From Alistipes sp. (GTDB lineage: Bacteria > Bacteroidota > Bacteroidia > Bacteroidales > Rikenellaceae), in the NCBI GenBank assembly GCA_029051915.1, contig JAIDKM010000296.1, positions 1-5,819 of the forward strand: 5,819 bases of DNA. Reading direction: 5' to 3'. The notes beneath the pieces are model-generated. The model was not told where the DNA came from and ran no database searches. It saw only the letters and a program-made list of their open reading frames with translations. A program made the position numbers and the translations under genes. This document shows positions 1 through 5,819 of this stretch, piece by piece. Every line of letters begins with the position of its first letter. The first letter of the stretch is position 1.

Positions 1-709
1 CCTGGAGGGCCCGGAGTGCTCGTGCATGTGTTTCGGGTCGGGCGGCCGCGTGTGGCCGATGGTGCTGGCGCAGGATCATAAACGGGCCTACGACGGCGAT
101 CGCGGCCCCAATACGGGCGGCATGGGCGCCTATTCGCCGCTGCCGTTCATCACGGCCGAGGACGAGAAATATGCGCTGGAACGGATCATGCGGCCCGTGG
201 CCGAGGCGATGGTGGCCGAGGGGTGCCCGTTCGAGGGCGTACTCTACGGTGGGCTGATGAAGACGGCGCAGGGAATCAAGGTGATCGAGTTCAATGCCCG
301 TTTCGGCGATCCCGAGACCGAGGTGGTGCTGCCGCGGCTGAAGAGCGACATCGTGGAGATTTTCTGCGCCGTGGCCGAGGGTCGCGAGGCGCAGCCGGAG
401 TGGCACGACTTCGCGACCTTAGGCATCGTGCTGGCCTCGCAAGGCTATCCCGAAGCCTACGAAAAGGGACATGAAATCGAAGGTCTGGATGCCGTCGAAA
501 GCACGGTCTATCACATGGGCACGAAGCTCGACGGCGATCGGCTACTCACTGCCGGAGGTCGGGTGCTTTTCGTTGTGGGACGGGGTGCGACGCTGACCGA
601 GGCCCGCGAAAAAGCGCTCGCCGACGTGGCTCGCATCCACTGCGACCATCTTTTCCATCGCACCGACATCGGACACTGGGCGCTGACGGAGTTGAAAAAC
701 AAAAATTAA
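1..709 (+). CDS. purD: Phosphoribosylamine--glycine ligase (GAR synthetase), 3' part
   Basis: PurD joins glycine to 5-phosphoribosylamine with ATP, the second step of de novo purine synthesis, in the cytoplasm. The frame is open from base 2 to the TAA at 707-709, giving 235 residues. The family is usually about 420-430 residues, so roughly the first 190 lie left of the window; the ATG at base 26 is internal, because the eight codons before it (LEGPECSC) match the usual 'FLEG..' strand of the ATP-grasp domain. Visible motifs are the PurD signature GPNTGGMGAYSP (fragment residues 35-46), preceded by QDHKRAYDGD, and the ATP-grasp metal-binding stretch VIEFNARFGDPE, with the likely ligands E96 and N98. 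The C-terminal GARS-C domain covers about residues 130-228 (ASQGYPEAY, TAGGRVL, HRTDIG). folD follows 12 bases downstream, fitting a purine operon. The sequence reads more like Firmicutes PurD than the typical Bacteroidota form. Identification is very secure. Confidence 0.96.
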   Translation, partial: LEGPECSCMCFGSGGRVWPMVLAQDHKRAYDGDRGPNTGGMGAYSPLPFITAEDEKYALERIMRPVAEAMVAEGCPFEGVLYGGLMKTAQGIKVIEFNARFGDPETEVVLPRLKSDIVEIFCAVAEGREAQPEWHDFATLGIVLASQGYPEAYEKGHEIEGLDAVESTVYHMGTKLDGDRLLTAGGRVLFVVGRGATLTEAREKALADVARIHCDHLFHRTDIGHWALTELKNKN

Positions 710-721
710 AAAATAACCAGC

Positions 722-1570
722 ATGATAATCAGCGGAAAAGAACTCTCGGCCCGGCTCAAGGCCGACATGGCGGAGGAGGTGGCGACCTTCCCCGCGAAAT
801 ACGGACGCGTACCCCATCTGGCGGTGATCCTGGTGGGCGAGGATCCGGGCAGTGTGAGCTACGTAACCGGCAAGGCGAAAGCCTCGGCCGAGGTAGGTAT
901 TCGCAACACGACGATCCGCAAACCTGCGACGATCACGGAGGCAGAACTGCTCGGCATCATCGCCGAACTCAACGCCGATGTGGAGGTCGACGGCATCCTG
1001 GTGCAGCTGCCGCTGCCCAAGCATATCGATGAGGATCGGGTGATCGCGGCCATCGACAAGACGAAGGACGTAGATGGATTCCATCCTCTGAATGTGGCGG
1101 CGTTGTGGCAGAAACAGCCCTGCACGCTTCCTTGCACGCCGAAGGGGATCATCAAGATGCTCAAGGCGGCGGGTGTCGGGATCGCCGGTCGCGAGGCCGT
1201 GGTCATCGGGCGCAGCAATATTGTGGGACTGCCCGTGGCCAAGCTCCTGCTGGATGAAAACGCTACGGTTACGGTGGCTCACAGTCGCACGCGCGACCTG
1301 GCGGAGGTAACGCGCCGCGCCGATATTCTGGTGGTGGCGATCGGCCGGCCGAAGTTCGTAACGGCCGACATGGTGGCCGAGGGAGCCGTGGTGATCGACG
1401 TGGGAGTCAACCGCGATCCCGAGAGCGGAAAGCTGTGCGGCGATGTCGATTTCGCGGCGATCGAACCCAAGGCTTCGGTCATCACGCCTGTTCCCGGCGG
1501 CGTCGGGCCCATGACGATCTGCTGCCTGATGGAGAATACGATCGAATGCTTCCTAAATAAGCAGAAATAG
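722..1570 (+). CDS. folD: Bifunctional methylenetetrahydrofolate dehydrogenase / methenyltetrahydrofolate cyclohydrolase
   Basis: FolD oxidises 5,10-methylene-THF with NADP+ and hydrolyses the product to 10-formyl-THF, the formyl donor for two purine steps and for initiator-tRNA formylation. The 282-residue protein has the normal family length. The N-terminal catalytic domain shows Y47 and K51 in SYVTGKAKA, Q95 in DGILVQLPLP and D118 in KDVDGFHPLN, which correspond to the conserved catalytic residues. The Rossmann NADP domain shows VVIGRSNIVGLPVAKLL (about 160-176) and HSRT (187-190), and the family signature PVPGGVGPMT lies at 256-265. The ATG at 722 is the natural start: MIISGKEL matches the usual N-terminus, and it follows the purD stop by 12 bases. 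The leader is A-rich with no Shine-Dalgarno, as is common in Bacteroidota. The TAG stop abuts the terminator hairpin. Co-transcription with purD makes metabolic sense. The motifs resemble Clostridia-type FolD more than the usual Bacteroidota form. Confidence 0.97.
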   Translation: MIISGKELSARLKADMAEEVATFPAKYGRVPHLAVILVGEDPGSVSYVTGKAKASAEVGIRNTTIRKPATITEAELLGIIAELNADVEVDGILVQLPLPKHIDEDRVIAAIDKTKDVDGFHPLNVAALWQKQPCTLPCTPKGIIKMLKAAGVGIAGREAVVIGRSNIVGLPVAKLLLDENATVTVAHSRTRDLAEVTRRADILVVAIGRPKFVTADMVAEGAVVIDVGVNRDPESGKLCGDVDFAAIEPKASVITPVPGGVGPMTICCLMENTIECFLNKQK

Positions 1571-1606
1571 AAAAAGGCCCGGAATTTTCCGGGCCTTTTT
1601 TATTTT
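1571..1606. terminator. Bidirectional intrinsic terminator between converging genes
   Basis: A perfect 12-bp stem is formed by AAAAAGGCCCGG (1571-1582) and CCGGGCCTTTTT (1589-1600), with a six-base loop AATTTT. On the plus strand the stem runs into a T-tract, TTTTTT-A-TTTT (1596-1606), ending the purD-folD transcript. On the minus strand the same stem ends in TTTTT followed by CTATTT, so it should also end the nadC operon transcript. The folD stop codon ends at 1570, and the minus-strand stop codon occupies 1602-1600, so both reading frames stop at the very foot of the hairpin. The structure is seen directly; function in both directions is inferred. Confidence 0.93.
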
Positions 1607-2985
1607 CTGTAGTTGCATGTCAATCTTTCGGGCAGCGGTGCGGCCGGGTCGCGCAAGCGGATCATGGCCAGATCGGTTGCCGGGTCGCCCGTGCCGAAAT
1701 CGAAGTCGCCGGCGTTGCGGAACGCTGCGGGCAGGGAGCCCGAGAACCCGAAGCGGCCGTAGAAGTCGCGGAGCCACGCTTGTCCCGGTGTCGGAATCAG
1801 GAAGACGGCTTCGTCGCCCCGCTCGTCGCAGAGCCTGAGGGCTTCGCGCATCAGCTGCGAGGCCAGCCCGCGGCCGCGATATTCGGGGTCGGTGGCTACG
1901 CCGTAGATATAGCTCGTGCGGCCTGCTTCGCTTTCGAACGGCAGGATGTGGAGCATGGCTACCAGCCGTCCGTCGCATTCGACGCCGAGCATCCGTTGCC
2001 GGCTGTAATGGCGCATCAGGAACGAATCGACGAACTCGTCGCTGTCTCCGAACACCTTTTGCCACAGCTCCTTGCAGGCGATTTCGTCGGGGTGGAGCCG
2101 GATGGCGGCGAACTTGTGCTGGAGGGCCGTCGGGTGGTAGGAGAGTTTGGCGTGCCGCAATCCCTCCAGCCCCAGATCCTCTTCGCGGTTGATGAACTCG
2201 AATTGCTCGGGCAGATGTTGGGCAAACAGTTTGTTGATGACGGTGAACGCCCCGTCGAACGCCGTGTCGGCCTTCTCGACGTGGATGACGAACGTATGCT
2301 TGTTGACCGCCGAGCCGTAGGTGAAAGCCGCCAGGCGGTCGCCCACGTAGATGCAGCCTCCGCGCAGTCCCAGCTCCCCGAAGTGTTCGAATGCCAGCTG
2401 CATGGCCCGCTGTTCGGCGCACAACTCCGAGGTGTGGCCCTCGTGCGTGCGGCGCCATTCGCGTTCGAGCGTCATGCACTCGGCGAAACGCTCGGGCGTC
2501 AGCTCCTCGTAGCGGAAGTCGGGGTATGCGGCGAGGAAGCGGTTGATGTGGTTGCGTTTCGGCTGGTAGCGGCGGCCGGCCAGCGTCCGCAGGTCGTCGG
2601 CGCGGTAGATGTAGTCTTCGAGCGCCCGGTCGGACTCGAAAGCGAACTCTCCGAAGTGCATGCGGCGGATCTGCTCGCGTCCCTCGTCCGTGAGGCCGAT
2701 GATCCGCAGCCGCTGGCCGTGGGCATGGGCGTCGTCGCGGAGCGCCGGAACGATCGGTGCGAAATCGCCCTCGCCGACGGGCTGCATGTAGCCGATCTTC
2801 GTGCCTCCGTCGATGTAGAAGCGGATGACCAGAAAGCCGTCGACGACGGCCCACGCACTGCGGTAGACCGCCTGCCAGCAGTACATGTTGGCGAACGCCA
2901 GATCGCAGTTGCGGATCCCCGAGGGCATCGTATACTGCTCGATGACGGGCCGGTCTTCGAGCCGGACGGGTCGGAACTCAATCAT
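1600..2985 (-). CDS. DUF2156 (LPG-synthase-C-like) / GNAT acetyltransferase two-domain protein
   Basis: This is a soluble 461-residue protein with two joined modules. Residues about 1-295 match the phosphatidylglycerol lysyltransferase C-terminal family (PF09924, DUF2156), a double-GNAT fold related to enzymes that use aminoacyl-tRNA. Recognisable blocks are RNCDLAFANMYCW (25-37), RRYQPKRNHINRF (138-150), HVEKADTAFDGAF (235-247) and NREEDLGLEGLRHAKLSY (266-283). Residues about 305-415 form a single GNAT domain: KELWQKVFGDSDEF (305-318), then strand beta-4 and the acetyl-CoA loop in GVATDPEYRGRGLA (362-375), where RGRGLA fits the Q/RxxGxG/A motif. There is no membrane segment, so it lacks the flippase part of full MprF. 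The start at 2985 gives the family-typical N-terminus MIEFRPVRLEDR and overlaps the upstream stop by 8 bases, suggesting translational coupling. Substrates are unknown; a role in aminoacylating or acylating an envelope component is a guess from context. The TAA stop abuts the terminator. Confidence 0.88.
   Translation of the reverse strand: MIEFRPVRLEDRPVIEQYTMPSGIRNCDLAFANMYCWQAVYRSAWAVVDGFLVIRFYIDGGTKIGYMQPVGEGDFAPIVPALRDDAHAHGQRLRIIGLTDEGREQIRRMHFGEFAFESDRALEDYIYRADDLRTLAGRRYQPKRNHINRFLAAYPDFRYEELTPERFAECMTLEREWRRTHEGHTSELCAEQRAMQLAFEHFGELGLRGGCIYVGDRLAAFTYGSAVNKHTFVIHVEKADTAFDGAFTVINKLFAQHLPEQFEFINREEDLGLEGLRHAKLSYHPTALQHKFAAIRLHPDEIACKELWQKVFGDSDEFVDSFLMRHYSRQRMLGVECDGRLVAMLHILPFESEAGRTSYIYGVATDPEYRGRGLASQLMREALRLCDERGDEAVFLIPTPGQAWLRDFYGRFGFSGSLPAAFRNAGDFDFGTGDPATDLAMIRLRDPAAPLPERLTCNYRK
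2978..2985 (-). promoter_or_regulatory. 8-base stop-start overlap before the DUF2156/GNAT gene
   Basis: The minus strand reads ATGATTGA. The ATG (2985-2983) starts the DUF2156/GNAT gene, and the TGA (2980-2978) ends the LtaS-like gene in another frame. The two genes are therefore almost certainly co-transcribed and probably translationally coupled. No clear Shine-Dalgarno motif precedes the ATG. Confidence 0.65.
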
Positions 2986-4909
2986 CGACTAGGTAACGCT
3001 TGCGTTCGATATGGGAGTAATATTGTTGGACGAGCGCTTGCAGACGCCGCTGCTGCGGCCCCGCTTTGGGATCGGGCGGCAGCATGTCGTCGAACTCGAC
3101 GACGCCCCGGTCGGTCAGTGCCCGGAACAATCCGTCGTAGGAGACCGACCAGCGGGGACGCTCCGGTTCGCTCAGCACGTCGCGGCCGAAGGCGAAATAG
3201 GCCTTTTCGTTACCCAGAAGTCCCAGCACCGTGGGCATGATGTCCAGCTGCTGAACCACTTCGTCGATCTCGCCCCGCAGCGCCCCGTCGGGCGTGTAGA
3301 AGAAGCCGACGATGTGGTGGCTGCCGGGATATTCGCGGCTCTCGGGAGCGAACTTCTCCGACGATACGTGGTCGGCGACGAAGACGAAAAGCGTGTTTCG
3401 GAACCACGCCTCGCGGCCGTAGCGCTCGAAGAAGCGGCGGAAAGCCAGATCGTCGTAGGCCACGCCCTTGTGGATGCGGGTGTAGCCGTCGGGCAAAATC
3501 GAGGCATAGCGCTCGGGAACGACGAACGGATGATGCGACGAGAGGGTGAAGAGCGTGCCGAAGAAAGGCTGCGGCATGGCGCTCAGCTCCTCGCCGGCGA
3601 ACTGCAGGAACTCTTCGTCCCAGATGCCCCAGAAACCGTCGAAGTCGCGGGTGCCGTGGGCTTTTTCATAATCTTCGCGGCTGACGAGCCGCTCGATGCC
3701 CGCCGAGCGGGCGTAGGCGCCGAAGCCCATCGAGCCGCGTTCGGAGCCGCAGAAGAAGACGGTAGAGTAGCCTTGTGCGGCCAGTATGGCCGGCAGCTGC
3801 CGGCTCTCGCCCAGCGACTGCGACATCAGCACGAACGGGGTCTTGAACGACGGGATGCTGCCCAGCACCGAAGGCATGGCCTGGATCGAGCGCGTGCCGT
3901 TGGCGTACATGCGGCGGAACGTCAGTCCGTTGCGCATGAGCGAATCGAGAAACGGCGTGAACCCGTTTTCGGGGCGGTCGGCATAGAGGTCGGGGCGCAG
4001 GTGCGCCGAATGCTCCGCCGACATGCTCTCCATGATGAAAATCATCACGTTGCGGCCTTTCAGCGCGGCGTGCAGGGAGTCGGCCGGCAGCGGTGCCGCG
4101 AGTCGCACCGAATCGGCGGCGGGCCGGTGTTCGGGCGTGAACAGCCGTTCGAGCTCTCCGGCTGAAAAATCCTGTCGGTAATGCACCTTTTCCGTATGGC
4201 CGATGGTGCGCAGGATGCAGAACGGATTGCTCAGGATCAGGTTGGCTTTGCCCGGATCGCCGGTGTAGAGCATGGCGTTCGAGAGGGTGATCGGCCGCGT
4301 GGCGCGTGTAACCCCCCCCCGCACGCCGGCCAGGCAGAGCCCTGCGGCGAGGGCCAGGAGCAGCGTACTGAAGGTGTAGTAGCTCCAGCCCGGATTGAGG
4401 ATCGACTCGCAGCGGTCGCGGCGACCGTACAGACCTGCCAGAAGGATCGTCAGCGCGATGCCCGCCAGCAGCAGCGGCCAGTTCTCGCCCAGGAAGCGGA
4501 AGAGCAGCAGAGCCGAATTGTCGTTGTCGGCGAAGAAGAATTCGTCGGCCGTGAAGCGTTTCTGCGTATAGTGGAAATAGACGATGTCGGCCAGGTTGAC
4601 GACGATCACCAGCAGGAAGTTGACGACCAGATAATACCAGTAGAGCACCTGCTGGTAGCGGTGCCGGCAGACGAACTCGAACGGCAGCAGCGACAGCAGG
4701 ATGAAGAGTCCGTCGGCATAGACGATCGATGCCGTGTCGAACGACAGGGCACCGCAGAGCAGCGGCCAGACTTCGTCCCAGCCGATCGGCCCGAGCTGTG
4801 CGCGGTTGTAGACGTAGAAAAGAATCCGGCAGAAGAACAGGATGACGTAGAGCACGGCGATGCGCCGTACGAGCAGCGCCGACGGAGTATGGAGCAGACG
4901 TCGCATCAT
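2978..4909 (-). CDS. LtaS/sulfatase-family membrane phosphoglycerol transferase-like protein
   Basis: This is a 643-residue inner-membrane enzyme of the LTA-synthase/alkaline-phosphatase superfamily (sulfatase domain, PF00884). The N-terminal third has about five hydrophobic helices (roughly 15-34, 55-78, 88-113, 144-161, 178-196), and the catalytic domain (about 285-580) should face the periplasm. Residues matching the LtaS active site are E294 in IFIMESMS, the likely nucleophile T339 in NGTRSIQ, H459/H460 in SSHHPF and D513-H514 in VADHVS. In the family these enzymes move phosphoglycerol or phosphoethanolamine from a phospholipid onto a glycopolymer or lipid; the acceptor here is unknown. 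The frame stays open upstream to 5167, but that part lies inside nadC and is Arg-rich, so I chose ATG 4909, which overlaps the nadC stop as ATGA and sits just before the first helix. A second ATG follows at once (4906-4904), so the start could be one codon later. An uninterrupted G9 run sits right after the fifth helix. Confidence 0.9.
   Translation of the reverse strand: MMRRLLHTPSALLVRRIAVLYVILFFCRILFYVYNRAQLGPIGWDEVWPLLCGALSFDTASIVYADGLFILLSLLPFEFVCRHRYQQVLYWYYLVVNFLLVIVVNLADIVYFHYTQKRFTADEFFFADNDNSALLLFRFLGENWPLLLAGIALTILLAGLYGRRDRCESILNPGWSYYTFSTLLLALAAGLCLAGVRGGVTRATRPITLSNAMLYTGDPGKANLILSNPFCILRTIGHTEKVHYRQDFSAGELERLFTPEHRPAADSVRLAAPLPADSLHAALKGRNVMIFIMESMSAEHSAHLRPDLYADRPENGFTPFLDSLMRNGLTFRRMYANGTRSIQAMPSVLGSIPSFKTPFVLMSQSLGESRQLPAILAAQGYSTVFFCGSERGSMGFGAYARSAGIERLVSREDYEKAHGTRDFDGFWGIWDEEFLQFAGEELSAMPQPFFGTLFTLSSHHPFVVPERYASILPDGYTRIHKGVAYDDLAFRRFFERYGREAWFRNTLFVFVADHVSSEKFAPESREYPGSHHIVGFFYTPDGALRGEIDEVVQQLDIMPTVLGLLGNEKAYFAFGRDVLSEPERPRWSVSYDGLFRALTDRGVVEFDDMLPPDPKAGPQQRRLQALVQQYYSHIERKRYLVDD
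4312..4320 (-). repeat. Homopolymer G9 tract (C9 on plus strand) inside a coding region
   Basis: Nine consecutive C on the plus strand read as nine G in the coding strand of the LtaS-like gene, spanning codons R197 (CGG), G198 (GGG), G199 (GGG) and the first base of V200 (GTT). The tract lies at the junction between the last membrane helix and the extracytoplasmic catalytic domain. Loss of one G would shift the frame and, by my reading of the downstream bases, end the protein at a TGA after about 223 residues, removing the whole catalytic domain. Two adjacent GGG codons also stand out, because GGC is the usual glycine codon in this gene. Variation has not been shown. Confidence 0.85.
4904..4909 (-). 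promoter_or_regulatory. ATGATG stop-start overlap joining nadC to the LtaS-like gene
   Basis: On the minus strand the bases read ATGATG. The nadC stop codon TGA (4908-4906) is embedded in the first ATG (4909-4907), giving the classical 4-base ATGA overlap, and a second in-frame ATG follows immediately. No Shine-Dalgarno sequence is visible in the preceding nadC codons, so reinitiation by ribosomes finishing nadC is the likely way translation starts. The overlap is seen directly; coupling is inferred. Confidence 0.7.
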
Positions 4910-5760
4910 TCGCAGGCTTTGAGCGACATGTCGAGCGACTTGATCCGGTGGGTCAGCGCTCCGACCGAGATGAAGTCGACGCCGCACTCGGCGTAGTCGC
5001 GCAGGTTCTCCAACGTGATGCCGCCGCTCGATTCGGTTTCGCAGCGTCCGGCGACCTTGCGAACCGCCTCGCGTGTAAGCTCGGGCGAGAAGTTGTCGAA
5101 CATGATGCGGTCGACGCCTCCTGCGGCGAAAACCTCGTCGATATCCTCCAGTGTGCGGACTTCGCACTCGATCGGAATGCTCTTGCCTTTGGCCGCCAGG
5201 TATTCGCGCGCTCCGCGGATCGCCTTGCCGATGCCGCCGGCGAAATCGATGTGGTTATCCTTCAGGAGAATCATGTCGAAAAGTCCCATGCGGTGGTTCT
5301 CGCCGCCGCCGATCTTCACGGCCATTTTGTCCAGCACGCGCATGCCGGGCGTAGTCTTGCGGGTGTCGAGCACGCGGGTGCGCAGCCCTTCGAGCCGGGC
5401 GACATAGACGGCCGTCTGCGTCGCCACGCCGCTCATGCGCTGCATGATATTCAGCAGGATGCGTTCGGCCTGCAGCAGCGACTGCAGACGTCCCGAGACG
5501 TAGAATGCCACGTCGCCGGGTTTCACGCGGTCGCCGTCGCGGAGCAGCTGCTCGAATTCGACTTCGGGGTCGAGGCGGCGCAGCACCAGCTCGGCGATTT
5601 CGATGCCGGCGATCGTTCCTTCCTCCTTGCACAGCAGGCGCATGCGGCCGTGTTCGTCGGCCGGAATGCAGCAGAGCGACGTGTGGTCGCCGTCGCCGAT
5701 GTCCTCCTTGATGCAGAGTTCGATGAGTTCGTCGACGAAAGGTCTGTATTCGGGTTTCAT
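4906..5760 (-). CDS. nadC: Nicotinate-nucleotide pyrophosphorylase (quinolinate phosphoribosyltransferase)
   Basis: NadC converts quinolinate and PRPP to nicotinate mononucleotide, CO2 and pyrophosphate, the third step of NAD synthesis from aspartate, in the cytoplasm. The 284-residue length is normal for the family. The N-terminal domain shows ELCIKEDIGDGDHTS (14-28) and the helix ERILLNIMQRMSGVAT (99-114) with R108. The barrel shows DTRKTTPGMR (132-141; R134 and K135 bind substrate in the family), GGGENHR (151-157), LLKDNH (165-170; K167), the acidic residues E200 and D222, and the closing signature ESSGGITLENL (243-253) with ISVGALTH (264-271). No key residue is missing. ATG 5760 gives the expected N-terminus; the leader is A-rich without a Shine-Dalgarno. 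It is the first complete gene of the minus-strand operon and overlaps the LtaS-like gene by 4 bases. nadA and nadB are not in the window. The sequence strongly resembles Bacteroidota NadC. Confidence 0.97.
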   Translation of the reverse strand: MKPEYRPFVDELIELCIKEDIGDGDHTSLCCIPADEHGRMRLLCKEEGTIAGIEIAELVLRRLDPEVEFEQLLRDGDRVKPGDVAFYVSGRLQSLLQAERILLNIMQRMSGVATQTAVYVARLEGLRTRVLDTRKTTPGMRVLDKMAVKIGGGENHRMGLFDMILLKDNHIDFAGGIGKAIRGAREYLAAKGKSIPIECEVRTLEDIDEVFAAGGVDRIMFDNFSPELTREAVRKVAGRCETESSGGITLENLRDYAECGVDFISVGALTHRIKSLDMSLKACE

Positions 5761-5782
5761 CGTTTTTCGGTTTTGCGTTCGG

Positions 5783-5819
5783 CTATTTGGTCTGCTGGCC
5801 GGTATAAACGACCCGATAG
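5783..5819 (-). CDS. Possible 3' end of an upstream gene (fragment)
   Basis: The minus strand enters the window in an open frame reading YRVVYTGQQTK, followed by TAG (5785-5783), 22 bases before the nadC ATG. Codon use (CGG, GTC, ACC, GGC, CAG) resembles the neighbouring genes. A competing frame, reading LSGRLYRPADQIAERKTEKR, stays open to a TGA overlapping the nadC ATG, but it uses codons rare nearby (CTA, TTA, ATA, CGA). Only about a dozen residues are visible, so no family can be named, and chance openness is possible. If real, the gene is probably in the same operon as nadC. Confidence 0.35.
   Translation of the reverse strand, partial: YRVVYTGQQTK

Noticed and set aside
542..1282. Minus-strand open frame opposite purD and folD
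   Set aside because: It is antisense to two certain genes and shows no recognisable domain.
1553..2854. Minus-strand open frame of 433 codons overlapping the DUF2156/GNAT gene
   Set aside because: It is an extremely Arg/Pro/His-rich out-of-frame reading; the frame 1600-2985 has the conserved domains.
1780..3240. Long plus-strand open frame (486 codons) opposite the DUF2156/GNAT gene
   Set aside because: It mirrors the codon pattern of the real minus-strand gene, runs past that gene's start into the LtaS-like gene, matches no family I recognise, and is expected in GC-rich DNA.
3789..3804. 16-bp perfect palindrome GCCGGCAGCTGCCGGC
   Set aside because: It encodes ordinary codons (Arg-Gln-Leu-Pro-Ala) in the LtaS-like gene, has no second copy that I noticed, and is likely a by-product of GC-rich codon use.
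3011..4996. Plus-strand open frames (3011-4165 and 4181-4996) opposite the LtaS-like gene
   Set aside because: Their translations are rich in Arg, Glu, Gln and Ala with no motif or hydrophobic core, while the minus strand encodes clear membrane helices and active-site motifs.
4910..5167. 86-codon upstream extension of the LtaS-like gene
   Set aside because: It lies wholly inside nadC in another frame and is Arg/His-rich; the family starts just before the first membrane helix.
5761..5782. Promoter for nadC in the short upstream gap
   Set aside because: No Bacteroidota-type TAnnTTTG -7 box is visible on the minus strand in the gap or the adjacent bases, and the gap is only 22 bases if an upstream gene ends at 5783.

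Overview
The window is a gene-dense piece of chromosome, GC-rich by eye, with five recognisable genes, one possible gene fragment and almost no non-coding DNA. It suggests a high-GC member of the Bacteroidota, with an Alistipes/Rikenellaceae-like genome as my best guess. The reasons are that the NadC sequence and the DUF2156-type protein read like Bacteroidota homologues, and that starts are preceded by A-rich leaders or overlap junctions with no Shine-Dalgarno motif. The assignment is an inference, because no rRNA or other marker gene is present.

Layout: bases 1-1570 carry a plus-strand pair, the 3' part of purD (glycinamide ribonucleotide synthetase) followed after 12 bases by complete folD (methylene-THF dehydrogenase/cyclohydrolase). 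This is probably the tail of a purine-biosynthesis operon: FolD makes the 10-formyl-THF used by the two formylation steps of the pathway, and PurD catalyses its second step. A 12-bp perfect hairpin with T-runs on both sides (about 1571-1606) then serves as a shared terminator for the two converging transcription units.

Bases 1600-5760 form a tightly packed minus-strand operon, read from right to left: nadC (quinolinate phosphoribosyltransferase, NAD synthesis), an LtaS/sulfatase-family membrane phosphoglycerol-transferase-like protein, and a two-domain protein joining a phosphatidylglycerol-lysyltransferase-C-like (DUF2156) domain to a GNAT acetyltransferase domain. The genes overlap by 4 and 8 bases, so they are probably translationally coupled. 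A further minus-strand gene may end just upstream of nadC at the right edge of the window.

No mobile element, CRISPR array, tRNA or rRNA is visible. The points most worth a second look are an uninterrupted G9 run inside the membrane-enzyme gene (a possible slippage switch), the pairing of an envelope phosphotransferase with an aminoacyl/acyl-transferase fusion in a Gram-negative operon led by nadC, and the Firmicutes-like look of PurD and FolD. There is no clear sign of a wholly new system.
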